Shown in pieces: positions 45,814-54,969 of a DNA stretch of 64,000 nucleotides. The translations under genes and the position numbers were made by a program. The notes under the pieces were generated by a model. It was not told where the DNA came from. It saw only the letters and a program-made list of their open reading frames with translations, and did not search any database. The stretch is from NCBI RefSeq assembly GCF_900107775.1, contig NZ_FNRF01000002.1, forward strand, positions 623,129 through 687,128, in the 5' to 3' direction. This DNA comes from Xylanibacter ruminicola. GTDB lineage: Bacteria > Bacteroidota > Bacteroidia > Bacteroidales > Bacteroidaceae. Within the stretch, counting starts at the first letter, position 1. The number at the start of each line of letters is the position of its first letter.

Positions 45814-47124
45814 TTACATTTGATTGTTAAAATATCCTAGTACCCCATATAGAGGAATGTTCTCCATCCAGTCCTGATCGATATAGGACTTCATAGAACA
45901 ACGCAAACCTTTCAGATGCTTATCGGCGTGATCAACTGTTACAAACTGTTTTAGCGACTTACTTTTCACGTTCTCCTCTGCCTTAACCTCGGTGGGGATA
46001 ATGCGTTCGGCCGTCTGAACTAAGAAATCAACTTCCTGAGTAGAATTATCCTTGCTGAAATAATAGACATCCAAAGCCCCAATTGATTTTAATTGCTGCA
46101 ATACATAATTCTCTGTAAAAGCTCCTTTGTATTCTGTAAACACACCATTATTAATGAGCATGAGCCTTGGGCTGGCCTTAGACATAGCCCCTAAAAGCCC
46201 CACATCCAACAGATAAAGTTTGAATGCATCGAAGTCTTCATAGAACTTCAATGGCATCGCAGGATTCTTACATCTGCGAATCTTATATACAAGGCCTGCC
46301 CTTACAAGCCATTCTATTGCGATTTCAAAATCGCGAGCTCGACCACCTTCCTTTACTGCACCATAGATAAACTTCTTGTTTTCTTTAGCAAGCTGATTTG
46401 GAATACTTTCCCATACCATACGTATGCGTTCTGTTTCATCACCTGCATGCTTGGCAAAATCGTTGTCATATGCCCGCAAGATTTCCTCGTGTATCTGCCG
46501 TACTTTATTTACATCTCCCTTTGTGGTATATTGCAATACTGCCTCAGGCATTCCGCCTACATAATAGTATTGTCGTAGTAGTTCCTGAATCTTAGAATCC
46601 AATAACTGCACCATTCCCCAATCTGTACGTGCCAAAATCTCAGCAATTCTTTCTTCACCTTTTGCCCAAAGAAACTCCTCGAATGTCATAGGATAAAGTG
46701 TGAGAAGATTAACCTTGCCAACAGGATAAGACTCACCTTTACGATGAGTGGTGCCAAGCAGCGAACCTGCTGCAACAACATGCTGCTCGCGTGCATTTTC
46801 ACAAAAATATTTTAAGCTGTCAAGCCCTCTATACGCCTCCTGAATCTCGTCCATGAATATCAGCGTCTTGCCTGCTGTAATCTTTTGATTCGTTATGGAT
46901 TCCAACAAATATAAGATGCGATCTACCTTAAGATCAACACGAAATATCTCCTGTGCTTCAGGATCATCATGAAAATTCACATAAACCAGATTCTGGTATT
47001 CATTCTGTCCAAACTCTTTTAGCAGCCAAGTTTTGCCCACCTGACGAGCCCCCTCAAGCACCAAAGGCTTGCGGTCTGGGTCGTTTTTCCAATTTATCAG
47101 CGCATTATACAATTTTCTTTTCAT
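45814..47124 (-). CDS. AAA ATPase with DUF4143 domain
   Basis: 436 aa. Walker A LEGARQVGKTWLLKEFG, Walker B TLIFMDEIQEAYRGLDSLKY, AAGSLLG and the C-terminal DUF4143 domain (VLQQLKSIGALDVYYFSKDN ... EVDFLVQTAERIIPTEVKAE). The last segment is a degenerate PD-(D/E)XK-like motif (EVDF...EVKA). Such proteins are abundant in Bacteroidales; their role is unknown. It has its own promoter with 33-bp tandem repeats immediately upstream. Confidence 0.9.
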   Translation of the reverse strand: MKRKLYNALINWKNDPDRKPLVLEGARQVGKTWLLKEFGQNEYQNLVYVNFHDDPEAQEIFRVDLKVDRILYLLESITNQKITAGKTLIFMDEIQEAYRGLDSLKYFCENAREQHVVAAGSLLGTTHRKGESYPVGKVNLLTLYPMTFEEFLWAKGEERIAEILARTDWGMVQLLDSKIQELLRQYYYVGGMPEAVLQYTTKGDVNKVRQIHEEILRAYDNDFAKHAGDETERIRMVWESIPNQLAKENKKFIYGAVKEGGRARDFEIAIEWLVRAGLVYKIRRCKNPAMPLKFYEDFDAFKLYLLDVGLLGAMSKASPRLMLINNGVFTEYKGAFTENYVLQQLKSIGALDVYYFSKDNSTQEVDFLVQTAERIIPTEVKAEENVKSKSLKQFVTVDHADKHLKGLRCSMKSYIDQDWMENIPLYGVLGYFNNQM

Positions 47125-47158
47125 ATCAATCTACACTTTTCTGGATGAATTATCGCTG

Positions 47159-47190
47159 CAAATATACACTTTTTTGGACAAACCTCCAAA
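47159..47190 (-). promoter_or_regulatory. Promoter of the DUF4143 ATPase gene
   Basis: Minus strand TTTG (47187-47190), 20 bp, TATATTTG (47159-47166), 35 bases before the ATG. TACACTTTTYTGGA occurs twice around it. Confidence 0.75.
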
Positions 47191-47194
47191 TATT

Positions 47195-47282
47195 TTGCCA
47201 ATTTTATGAGGGAATAATCACCACTTCTTGCCAATTTTATGAGGGAATAACTACCACTTCTTGCCAATTTTATGAGGGAATA
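47195..47282. repeat. 33-bp tandem repeat, 2.6 copies
   Basis: Units begin at 47195, 47228 and 47261; each contains CCAATTTTATGAGGGAATA followed by a variable CACCACTTC. The array ends just upstream of the ATPase promoter's -33 box. Confidence 0.88.
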
Positions 47283-47287
47283 TTCGC

Positions 47288-47575
47288 CTATTTCTGATAA
47301 AGAGAACCGATCCTACTGATACCGCCTAAGGCCAGAGCCACATTCTTTCTGGTTGCTTTTGGGTAGTTGTTTCGCCCTTTTTGGGTAGTCAAATTCTCCT
47401 TTTGGGTGGTAAAAATCAACTCATCAGTTGCCTTTTGGGTAGTCAATCACCAGCTACTATCTAAGCCTTTGAAGAACTTTTCGTCTATGGTATTAATCAA
47501 TTGTTTTTGTTCATTTTCTAAACCTTTTAGTTGTTCTTCACTCCCTACACATAAACATACATGCGATTTCTTCAT
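47288..47575 (-). pseudogene. Interrupted small open frame
   Basis: MKKSHVCLCVGSEEQLKGLE begins at 47575 and stops at TGA (47447-47449). The same frame continues with LTTQKATDELIFTTQKENLT and ends YQK at TAG (47288-47290). The second half repeats TTQK, coded by four copies of ACTACCCAAAAGG. I recognise no family; it may be a decayed small gene. Confidence 0.35.
47357..47449. repeat. CTTTTGGGTAGT direct repeats (4 copies)
   Basis: CTTTTGGGTAGTTG, CTTTTTGGGTAGTCAA, CCTTTTGGGTGGT and CCTTTTGGGTAGTCAA lie irregularly 22-38 bases apart. Confidence 0.7.
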
Positions 47576-47669
47576 GTGATAAAGTATTATTTTTCAGGAA
47601 ACGATTGTTATATTGCTCCAAGAAATTCTGCGACTACATGCAGTTTTTCTTTAAAAATTATCCAAAATA

Positions 47670-47701
47670 TTTGGAACTAATAGAAAATGCTTCTATATTT
47701 G
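47670..47701 (+). promoter_or_regulatory. Orphan promoter
   Basis: TTTG (47670-47673), 20 bp, TATATTTG (47694-47701). No gene follows; transcription would enter the inverted repeat at 47821. Confidence 0.65.
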
Positions 47702-47755
47702 CAGCGTCATTATTTTATACGAATAAACCTAACATTTATTTTTAGCTTAGGCTTG

Positions 47756-47806
47756 TAAACTCCGCTAAAATGCAAAAAACGAACCTCTAAACTCCGCTAA
47801 AATGCA
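47756..47806. repeat. Direct repeats of AAACTCCGCTAAAATGCA
   Basis: Two copies (about 47757-47774 and 47789-47806). Their core TCCGCTAAAATGC recurs as GCATTTTAGCGGA at 48352, in inverted orientation. Confidence 0.8.
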
Positions 47807-47820
47807 TGTAGTGGTGATAG

Positions 47821-48023
47821 CACCACACCGCACGCCGCACGCCGCAACTTTTTGGTTTTGCGGTGTGGATGGGTGCGATGGTGGAGGTAGATTAATTAGT
47901 ATTATAAATATTATATATTATTATATATATTATAATATATATAATAATATATAATATTCTAAAGACAAGATGCTGCGAGTGTGAAGTACGGAAAAGTTGC
48001 GGCGTGCGGCGTGCGGTGTGGTG
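47821..48023. repeat. Perfect 32-bp inverted repeat around AT palindrome
   Basis: Left arm 47821-47852 starts CACCACACCGCACGCCGCAC and the right arm 47992-48023 is its exact reverse complement. The two arms are separated by 139 bp. A ten-base piece of the left arm (47823-47832) can also pair with 47859-47868. Confidence 0.92.
47907..47958. repeat. 52-bp perfect AT-only palindrome
   Basis: From AATATTATATATTATT at 47907 to its complement ending 47958, centred on TATA. There are no G or C residues. It lies inside the 32-bp inverted repeat. Confidence 0.92.
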
Positions 48024-48158
48024 GTGAGCACAGGAAACGAGATTGTACTAATTTGAGCATAATCAGTAATATTCGAAGCCATAAAATCACTATTCTTTGC
48101 GCAAGAAATGGACAACCAAAATATTTTTGCTTTTTCAACTAAAAAAGTGGCTAAAACA

Positions 48159-48190
48159 TTTGGTGGATTAAAATAATTTTCGTACCTTTG
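48159..48190 (+). promoter_or_regulatory. Second promoter upstream of prfA (distal)
   Basis: TTTG (48159-48162), 20 bp, TACCTTTG (48183-48190). No ATG lies between it and prfA, so it may serve prfA or be an orphan. Confidence 0.65.
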
Positions 48191-48351
48191 CAGAGCTCTC
48201 AGGAAAGAAGAATAAGACAACTATCACCTCCACCCCAAACGACACTTAGTTATTAACCATTTTAAAATTTAAAATCGAAATACAGAACACCTGCACTAAG
48301 CTTTACTATCGATTCACATTGCAAAATATAACCATAAAAAACAGAAAAACA

Positions 48352-48363
48352 GCATTTTAGCGG
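48352..48363. repeat. Inverted copy of CCGCTAAAATGC
   Basis: GCATTTTAGCGG, inverted relative to the copies at 47762 and 47794. Together they bound a region of about 600 bp. Confidence 0.75.
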
Positions 48364-48371
48364 AAAAATAT

Positions 48372-48402
48372 TTTGATATACGGGCTTTTTTTTGTAACTT
48401 TG
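48372..48402 (+). promoter_or_regulatory. Proximal prfA promoter
   Basis: TTTG (48372-48375), 19 bp, TAACTTTG (48395-48402), 30 bases before the prfA ATG. Confidence 0.85.
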
Positions 48403-48431
48403 CCGCCCAAATATAATATATTATAAATAAG

Positions 48432-49547
48432 ATGGCAGAAACAAGTAACAGCATTCTACAAAAATTAGATGGACTGGAGGCACGATTCGAGGAGGTTTCG
48501 ACCCTGATTACCGACCCCGCCGTGATTGCCGACCAGCAGCGATTTGTTAAACTAACAAAGGAATACAAGGACCTGGGCGATATTATGGACGCCCGCAAAC
48601 GTTATATTGCGTGTCTGAATGGTATTAAGGAGGCTAAGGATATCCTGGCTAACGAGAGCGACCCAGAGATGAAGGAGATGGCACGCGAGGAGCTGACTAT
48701 GAACGAGGAGTTACAGCCACAGCTTGAGGAGGAAATAAAGATTGCGCTGATACCGAAAGACCCCGAAGATGCCAAGAACGTAGAAATGGAGATACGTGCA
48801 GGAACAGGTGGCGACGAGGCTGCCCTGTTTGCTGGCGACCTGTTTAAGATGTACAAGAACTACTGCGAGTCGAAGGGCTGGCAGGTGTCGATTACCTACG
48901 TATCTGAGGGTGCCGTGGGCGGATTTAAGGAGGTTGACTTCTCGGTAACAGGTGCCGATGTTTACGGTACGCTGAAGTACGAGAGTGGTGTACACCGCGT
49001 GCAGCGTGTGCCAGTGACCGAGAGCAACGGACGTATGCAGACCAGTGCTGCCACCGTGGCCGTGCTGCCCGAGGCCGACAAGTTTGAGGTACACGTGAAC
49101 GAGGGTGAGATCAAGTGGGATACCTTCCGTAGCTCGGGTGCCGGTGGTCAGAACGTGAACAAGGTTGAATCGGGTGTACGCTTGCGTTACATGTGGAAGA
49201 ACCCTAACACTGGCGAGACCGAGGAAATCCTGATTGAGTGTACCGAGACCCGCGACCAGCCTAAGAACAAGGAGCGCGCACTCTCTCGTTTGTACACCTT
49301 TATTTATGACAAGGAGCACCAGAAGTACGTGGATGATATCGCCAACCGTCGTAAGAGTCTGGTTTCGACCGGCGACCGAAGCGCCAAGATCCGCACCTAC
49401 AACTTCCCACAGGGTCGTGTAACCGATCACCGCATCGGCTATACCACACACGATCTGCAGGGTTTCCTGGGTGGCGATATCCAGGCCATGATTGATGCGC
49501 TGACCGTTGCTGAGAATGCCGAGCGCATGAAGGAAAATGAACTTTAA
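48432..49547 (+). CDS. prfA: Peptide chain release factor 1
   Basis: 371 aa. The peptidyl-hydrolysis GGQ motif is in [18 protein letters not shown]; the stop-codon recognition region [20 protein letters not shown] has PVT, which fits the PxT of RF1. It reads UAA and UAG. pyrF follows after 11 bases. Confidence 0.96.
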   Translation: MAETSNSILQKLDGLEARFEEVSTLITDPAVIADQQRFVKLTKEYKDLGDIMDARKRYIACLNGIKEAKDILANESDPEMKEMAREELTMNEELQPQLEEEIKIALIPKDPEDAKNVEMEIRAGTGGDEAALFAGDLFKMYKNYCESKGWQVSITYVSEGAVGGFKEVDFSVTGADVYGTLKYESGVHRVQRVPVTESNGRMQTSAATVAVLPEADKFEVHVNEGEIKWDTFRSSGAGGQNVNKVESGVRLRYMWKNPNTGETEEILIECTETRDQPKNKERALSRLYTFIYDKEHQKYVDDIANRRKSLVSTGDRSAKIRTYNFPQGRVTDHRIGYTTHDLQGFLGGDIQAMIDALTVAENAERMKENEL

Positions 49548-49558
49548 AAAACAAAGAT

Positions 49559-50422
49559 ATGACCAGAAAAGAACTGATAGAACAGATTCGCGAGAAGCAG
49601 AGCTTTCTGTGCGTGGGACTGGACACAGACCTGGACAAGATGCCCAAAGGCCTGAAGGAGATTGTGAAGAAAGAGTACGAGGAGGAGGAGATGACCTTCG
49701 GCATGCTGTTTGAGTTTAGCACCCGCATTATTGATGCTACTGCTCCCTACTGTGTGGCCTACAAGCCCAACCTGGCCTTCTACGAGGCTTACGGCATTGA
49801 GGGTATGGCCGCTTTCGAGGGCATTATCGAATATCTGCAGGAGAACTATCCCAAGCACCTGATTATAGCCGATGCCAAGCGCGGCGATATCGGTAACACA
49901 TCGAAGATGTATGCCAAGACTTTCTTTGAGCAGTACAACGTGGATGCGCTGACCGTTGCACCTTACATGGGCGAGGATAGCGTTACACCATTCCTGGGCT
50001 ACGACGGCAAATGGGTGGTGCTGCTGGCTCTTACCAGCAATAAGGGCAGCCACGACTTCCAGCTGATGAAGGACGAGAATGGCGAGCGATTGTTTGAGAA
50101 GGTACTGAAGAAGAGTCAGGAATGGGGCAACGACGAGAACATGATGTACGTGGTTGGTGCCACACAGGGACAGATGTTTGAGGACATCCGCAAGCTGGCT
50201 CCTAACCACTTCCTGCTGGTTCCTGGCGTTGGTGCGCAGGGCGGCAGTCTGGAGGAGGTTTGCAAGTACGGCATGATTAAGGACTGCGGTCTGCTGGTTA
50301 ACTCTAGTCGCGGCATTATCTACGCCAGCAATGAGAAGGACTTTGACGAGGTGGCCGGACAGAAGGCCCAGGAGCTGCAGCAGCAGATGGCCAAGATCCT
50401 GGCAGATGCCGGCATCTGCTAA
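49559..50422 (+). CDS. pyrF: Orotidine 5'-phosphate decarboxylase
   Basis: 287 aa, the longer type found in Bacteroidota and Actinobacteria. [20 protein letters not shown] holds the catalytic Lys-Asp pairs, and [11 protein letters not shown] is the phosphate-binding loop. It makes UMP. It follows prfA in one transcript. Confidence 0.95.
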   Translation: MTRKELIEQIREKQSFLCVGLDTDLDKMPKGLKEIVKKEYEEEEMTFGMLFEFSTRIIDATAPYCVAYKPNLAFYEAYGIEGMAAFEGIIEYLQENYPKHLIIADAKRGDIGNTSKMYAKTFFEQYNVDALTVAPYMGEDSVTPFLGYDGKWVVLLALTSNKGSHDFQLMKDENGERLFEKVLKKSQEWGNDENMMYVVGATQGQMFEDIRKLAPNHFLLVPGVGAQGGSLEEVCKYGMIKDCGLLVNSSRGIIYASNEKDFDEVAGQKAQELQQQMAKILADAGIC

Positions 50423-50452
50423 TGGTCAATGTTCAATGTTCAATGTTCAATG
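50423..50452. repeat. Tandem heptamer repeat (TTCAATG)
   Basis: Four copies (GTCAATG, then three TTCAATG) fill the gap between pyrF and the HD-domain gene, ending just upstream of its GTG start. Confidence 0.82.
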
Positions 50453-50458
50453 TAACAA

Positions 50459-51688
50459 GTGGGCGAGGTTAAGATCATTAACGACCCGGTTTTCGGGTTT
50501 ATCAAGATACCACGCGGCATACTCTACGGGATTGTAGAGCACCCGCTTTTTCAGAGGCTGAACCGCATCAATCAGTTGGGGTTGGCCTCTGTGGTGTATC
50601 CTGGGGCTAGGCATACGCGATTCCAGCACTCGCTAGGTGCTTTCCACCTGATGAGCGAGGCTATACAGAACCTGCAACAGAAGGGGCAGTTTATCTTCGA
50701 CTCGGAAGCCGAGGCGGTACAGGCCGCCATCCTGATGCACGACATCGGGCACGGTCCGTTCTCGCATGTACTGGAGAACACGCTGATTAGCGGCATCAGT
50801 CACGAGGAGATCTCGCTGATGATGATGGAGGAGATTAACCGCTCGTTGAACGGACAGCTGAATCTGGCTATCTCGATATTCAAAGGCGAGTATCCGAAGA
50901 ACTTCCTGCACCAGCTGATATCCAGTCAGTTGGATATGGACCGACTGGACTACCTGCGACGCGACTCGTTCTACACGGGCGTTACCGAGGGAAACATCGG
51001 TAGCGCACGTATCATCAAGATGCTGAACGTGGTAGACGATAGCCTTGTAGTAGAACAGAAGGGTATCTACTCGCTGGAGAACTATCTGACCACCCGACGA
51101 CTGATGTACTGGCAGGTGTATCTGCACCGCACATGTGTGGCCTACGAAAAGGTGCTGGTAAACATGCTGAACCGCGCCAAGTGGCTGATACGAAACGGCC
51201 AGCAGGTGTTTGCATCGCCCGCCCTACTCTACTTCCTGGAGAACGATATCGATGCCGAGTGGTTTGCCACCCATACCGAGGCGCTGCAGTACTACAGCGA
51301 GCTGGACGACAGCGACATCTGGAGTGCCATGAAGGCCTGGAAGCACCACAGCGACAAGATACTGGCCACACTGGCTACCGACATGCTGGACCGCCACATC
51401 TTCAAGGTGGAGGTACTGGAGGAAGAGCCCACAGCCGAACGCCTGGACGAACTGAAACGCAGCATTGCCCAGCACATGGACATAGCTTACGAGGATGCCC
51501 ACTATCTGATGAGTCTGAACACCATCCAGAAGGATATGTACAACGTGGATGATGATAAGATACAAATACTTTACAAAAACGGCGAAATCAGAGACATATC
51601 GGAAGCCTCGGAGCTGCTAAATGTTCAGTTACTATCAAAAAAAATACGAAAATATTATCTTTGTTATCAAAGATTTGAAGAAAAATAG
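50459..51688 (+). CDS. HD-domain phosphohydrolase (dGTPase-like)
   Basis: 409 aa with a GTG start; an in-frame TAA six bases upstream excludes an earlier start. HTRFQHSLGAFHL and ILMHDIGHGPFSHVLE are the HD metal ligands, and LDMDRLDYLRRD completes the site. The family hydrolyses (deoxy)nucleotides, and Bacteroidota members carry an extra C-terminal region. Substrate not proven. Confidence 0.88.
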   Translation: MGEVKIINDPVFGFIKIPRGILYGIVEHPLFQRLNRINQLGLASVVYPGARHTRFQHSLGAFHLMSEAIQNLQQKGQFIFDSEAEAVQAAILMHDIGHGPFSHVLENTLISGISHEEISLMMMEEINRSLNGQLNLAISIFKGEYPKNFLHQLISSQLDMDRLDYLRRDSFYTGVTEGNIGSARIIKMLNVVDDSLVVEQKGIYSLENYLTTRRLMYWQVYLHRTCVAYEKVLVNMLNRAKWLIRNGQQVFASPALLYFLENDIDAEWFATHTEALQYYSELDDSDIWSAMKAWKHHSDKILATLATDMLDRHIFKVEVLEEEPTAERLDELKRSIAQHMDIAYEDAHYLMSLNTIQKDMYNVDDDKIQILYKNGEIRDISEASELLNVQLLSKKIRKYYLCYQRFEEK

Positions 51689-51689
51689 T

Positions 51690-51697
51690 TATCTTTG
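51690..51697 (+). promoter_or_regulatory. Probable -7 element for lpxD
   Basis: TATCTTTG 29 bases before the lpxD ATG; another TATCTTTG lies at 51656-51663. TTTG boxes are not at the usual spacing. Confidence 0.55.
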
Positions 51698-51725
51698 CAC
51701 GGATTTTTAAATAATTGCAAACAAT

Positions 51726-52769
51726 ATGGAGTTTACAGCCAAACAAATTGCAGAATTGATACAGGGAAGAGTGGAAGGCAATGAGAATGCAGCCGTTCGC
51801 ACTTTCGCTAAGATTGAAGAGGGCGTTGAGGGAGCCATTTCGTTTCTCTCAAACCCAAAATATACCCATTACATTTACGACACCAAGTCGAGCGTAGTAC
51901 TGATTAACGAGGATGTAGAACTGGAGCGCCCAGTAAGCTGCACACTGATTCGCGTGAAAAACGCCTACGAGTGCGTGGCCAAGCTGTTGCAGTTCTACGA
52001 GAGCATGAAGCCTGCCAAGACGGGTATCGACCCACTGGCATCAATCTCGCCCAAGGCTAAGGTTGGCGAGAACGTGTATATCGGTGCATTCGCCGTGATT
52101 GGCGATGGCGCTGTGATCGGCGACGGCTGTCAGATTTATCCCCACACCGTGATTGGCGATGGCGTACAGGTAGGTCAGAAATGCCTGTTCTACCCCCATG
52201 TAACCATCTATCAGGGATGTAAGATTGGAAATAATGTTACAATACACGCAGGTAGCGTGGTAGGTGCCGACGGCTTTGGCTTTGCACCTAACACCGAGGG
52301 CTACGATAAGATTCCACAGATTGGTATCGTAGTGATCGAGGATAACGTTGAGATTGGTGCCAACACTTGTATCGACCGCAGCACCATGGGACAGACCACC
52401 ATCCGCAAGGGTGTGAAGCTGGACAACCTGATTCAGGTGGCTCACAACTGCGAGATTGGCGAGAACACCGTGATGAGTGCTCAGGTAGGTCTGGCAGGCA
52501 GCACCAAGATTGGTGCCTGGTGTATGGTTGGCGGACAGGCTGGATTTGCAGGACACATCCAGGTGGCCGACAAGACTTTTGTAGGTGCCCAGTGCGGTGT
52601 GATCAGCAACACCAAGGGTAATGGTGAGCAGCTGATCGGTTCGCCCGCCGTTAATCCAAAGATGTACTTCAAAGCACGCGCCATCGATGCCAAGCTGCCC
52701 GATATGTATCGCCAGGTAGCCGCCCTGCAGCGCGAGATCGACGCCCTGAAAGAAAAACTGGAGAAATAA
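51726..52769 (+). CDS. lpxD: UDP-3-O-acylglucosamine N-acyltransferase
   Basis: 347 aa. The N-terminal uridine-binding domain is followed by a left-handed beta-helix of hexapeptides ([20 protein letters not shown] and similar, residues 110-300). The catalytic His is in [11 protein letters not shown]. It adds the second acyl chain in lipid A synthesis. First of lpxD - lpxC/fabZ - lpxA. Confidence 0.95.
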   Translation: MEFTAKQIAELIQGRVEGNENAAVRTFAKIEEGVEGAISFLSNPKYTHYIYDTKSSVVLINEDVELERPVSCTLIRVKNAYECVAKLLQFYESMKPAKTGIDPLASISPKAKVGENVYIGAFAVIGDGAVIGDGCQIYPHTVIGDGVQVGQKCLFYPHVTIYQGCKIGNNVTIHAGSVVGADGFGFAPNTEGYDKIPQIGIVVIEDNVEIGANTCIDRSTMGQTTIRKGVKLDNLIQVAHNCEIGENTVMSAQVGLAGSTKIGAWCMVGGQAGFAGHIQVADKTFVGAQCGVISNTKGNGEQLIGSPAVNPKMYFKARAIDAKLPDMYRQVAALQREIDALKEKLEK

Positions 52770-52784
52770 AAGAAAATAAATGAT

Positions 52785-54173
52785 ATGAAACAGAAAACAC
52801 TGAAAGGCAGCTTTTCTTTGTTCGGAAAAGGTCTGCATACAGGTTTGAACCTGACCGTTACATTCAACCCTGCCCCCGAGAATACAGGTTATAAGATTCA
52901 GCGAATCGACCTGGAGGGTCAGCCTATCATCGACATCGACGCCATTGCCGAGAACGTAATCGATACCCAGCGCGGTACCGTGCTGGCTAAGGGTGATGCG
53001 CGCGTTTCGACCGTTGAACATGGTTTGTCGGCCCTCTATGCACTGGGCATCGACAACTGCTTGATTCAGGTTAACGGTCCCGAGTTCCCTATCCTCGACG
53101 GTTCGGCCATCCTCTACGTAAACAAGATTCAGGAGGTGGGCATCGAGGAGCAGAACGCACCCAAGGATTACTATATCATCCGCAAGAAGATAGAGATTAA
53201 GGACGAGCAGACAGGATCGTGCATCACCATCCTGCCCGACGATGCATTCACCATCACCGCCATGTGCTCGTTCGAGAGTAAGTTTATCAACTCGCAGTTT
53301 GCAACACTCGACGACCCCGCCAAGTATGCCACCGAGATTGCCAGCGCACGTACCTTCGTGTTTGTACGCGATATCGAGCCTCTGCTGCAGGCCAACCTGA
53401 TTAAGGGCGGCGACCTGGATAACGCCATCGTTATCTACGAGCGTCAGACCACTCAGGAGCGTCTGGACATGCTGGCTGACATGCTGCACGTGGAGCATCG
53501 CGACGCTACCGACCTGGGTTACATTCAGCACAAGCCCCTGCAGTGGGAGAACGAGTGCACACGCCACAAGCTGCTGGATATCATCGGCGATATGGCACTG
53601 ATTGGTAAGCCCATCAAGGGACGCATCATTGCCACACGTCCTGGCCACACCGTAAATAATAAGTTCGCACGCATGATGCGCAAGGAGATTCGCAAGCACG
53701 AGATCCAGGCACCTATCTACGATCCGAACGAGGAGCCAATCATGGACGTGAACCGTATTCGTGAACTGCTGCCACACCGCTACCCCATGCAGCTGGTTGA
53801 CAAGGTGGTAGAGCTGGGCGCAACCACTATCGTAGGTATCAAGAACATCACCGCCAACGAGCCTTTCTTCCAGGGACACTTCCCACAGGAGCCCGTAATG
53901 CCAGGTGTGCTGCAGATTGAGGCTATGGCCCAGTGCGGCGGACTGCTGGTACTGAACACACTGGAGGAGCCCGAGCGCTGGAGCACCTACTTTATGAAGA
54001 TAGATGATGTGAAGTTCCGTCAGAAGGTGGTACCAGGCGACACCCTGATTTTCAAGGTTGAGCTGTTGGCACCCGTACGTCACGGTATCTCATCGATGAA
54101 GGGCTACGTTTTCGTTGGCGACCACGTAGTAAGCGAGGCCACCTTCACCGCCCAGATCGTAAAGAATAAGTAA
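52785..54173 (+). CDS. lpxC/fabZ: Bifunctional LpxC deacetylase / FabZ dehydratase
   Basis: 462 aa. The LpxC part (1-300) has VSTVEHGLSALYALG with its zinc His, GPEFPILDGSA, KLLDIIGDMALIG (His/Asp) and GHTVNNKFAR. The FabZ part (310-460) has LLPHRYPMQLVDKV (catalytic His), FFQGHFPQEPVMPGVLQIEA (Glu). LpxC deacetylates UDP-acyl-GlcNAc, and FabZ dehydrates beta-hydroxyacyl-ACP. The fusion is usual in Bacteroidota and balances lipid A with fatty acid synthesis. Confidence 0.96.
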   Translation: MKQKTLKGSFSLFGKGLHTGLNLTVTFNPAPENTGYKIQRIDLEGQPIIDIDAIAENVIDTQRGTVLAKGDARVSTVEHGLSALYALGIDNCLIQVNGPEFPILDGSAILYVNKIQEVGIEEQNAPKDYYIIRKKIEIKDEQTGSCITILPDDAFTITAMCSFESKFINSQFATLDDPAKYATEIASARTFVFVRDIEPLLQANLIKGGDLDNAIVIYERQTTQERLDMLADMLHVEHRDATDLGYIQHKPLQWENECTRHKLLDIIGDMALIGKPIKGRIIATRPGHTVNNKFARMMRKEIRKHEIQAPIYDPNEEPIMDVNRIRELLPHRYPMQLVDKVVELGATTIVGIKNITANEPFFQGHFPQEPVMPGVLQIEAMAQCGGLLVLNTLEEPERWSTYFMKIDDVKFRQKVVPGDTLIFKVELLAPVRHGISSMKGYVFVGDHVVSEATFTAQIVKNK

Positions 54174-54190
54174 AGTTCAAAGTTCAAAGA
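54174..54190. repeat. Short TTCAAAG tandem repeat
   Basis: AGTTCAAAGTTCAAAG in the gap before lpxA, a variant of the TTCAATG arrays. Confidence 0.6.
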
Positions 54191-54195
54191 AACAT

Positions 54196-54969
54196 ATGGC
54201 AAATCAGATACATCCAATGGCAATTGTTGATCCCGAGGCAAAACTGGGCGACAACAATATTATCGGCCCTTTCTGCGTGATCGACAAGAACGTAGTAATC
54301 GGCGACAACAACAAGCTGTATAACAGCGTAACACTGCATTTTGGTACCCGTCTGGGTAACAACAACGAGATCTTCCCAGGTGCATCAATCTCTACCAAGC
54401 CCCAGGACCTGAAGTTTGTGGGCGAAGAGACCACCTGCGAGATTGGCGACAACAACTCTATCCGCGAAAACGTAACCATCAGTCGTGGTACTGCCTCGAA
54501 GGGTAAGACCACCGTGGGTAACGGTAACCTGCTGATGGAGAATATGCATATCGGACACGACTGTGAGATTGGTAACGGCTGTATCATCGGTAACTCAACC
54601 AAGTTTGCCGGCGAGGTAGTAGTTGACGACAACGCTATCATCTCGGCCTGCTGTCTGTTCCACCAGTTCCTGCACGTGGGTGGTTACATCATGTTCCAGG
54701 GTGGTAGCCGTACCAGTCAGGACATTCCTCCCTACGTGATTGCTGGTAAGGAGCCTATCCGCTATGCTGGCGTGAACCTGATCGGACTGCGCCGTCGTGG
54801 TTTCTCTAACGAGACCATCGAGGCCATCCACGATGCCTACCGTATCATCTACTCAAAGGGTGTGATGAAGGAAGGTGTGGCCGAGGCCCGCGCTAAGTAC
54901 CCCGACTCTAAGGAGGTAGAATATATCTGCTCGTTTATCGAAAATTCGAAGAGAGGTGTCATCCGCTAA
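54196..54969 (+). CDS. lpxA: Acyl-ACP-UDP-GlcNAc O-acyltransferase
   Basis: 257 aa. Hexapeptide beta-helix with catalytic His in [14 protein letters not shown] and the C-terminal helical domain ([20 protein letters not shown]). It catalyses the first acylation in lipid A synthesis. miaA overlaps its end by 14 bases. Confidence 0.96.
   Translation: MANQIHPMAIVDPEAKLGDNNIIGPFCVIDKNVVIGDNNKLYNSVTLHFGTRLGNNNEIFPGASISTKPQDLKFVGEETTCEIGDNNSIRENVTISRGTASKGKTTVGNGNLLMENMHIGHDCEIGNGCIIGNSTKFAGEVVVDDNAIISACCLFHQFLHVGGYIMFQGGSRTSQDIPPYVIAGKEPIRYAGVNLIGLRRRGFSNETIEAIHDAYRIIYSKGVMKEGVAEARAKYPDSKEVEYICSFIENSKRGVIR

Noticed and set aside
47195..47282. CRISPR array
   Set aside because: The repeats are directly adjacent with no spacers, and no cas genes are near.
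47821..48023. Simple intrinsic terminator
   Set aside because: Arms are 139 bp apart, there is no T-tract after the right arm, and no gene ends upstream on the plus strand.
52041..54083. A 680-codon open frame on the minus strand opposite lpxD and lpxC/fabZ
   Set aside because: It mirrors high-GC codons of two clearly real genes, has no recognisable domain and an implausible composition.
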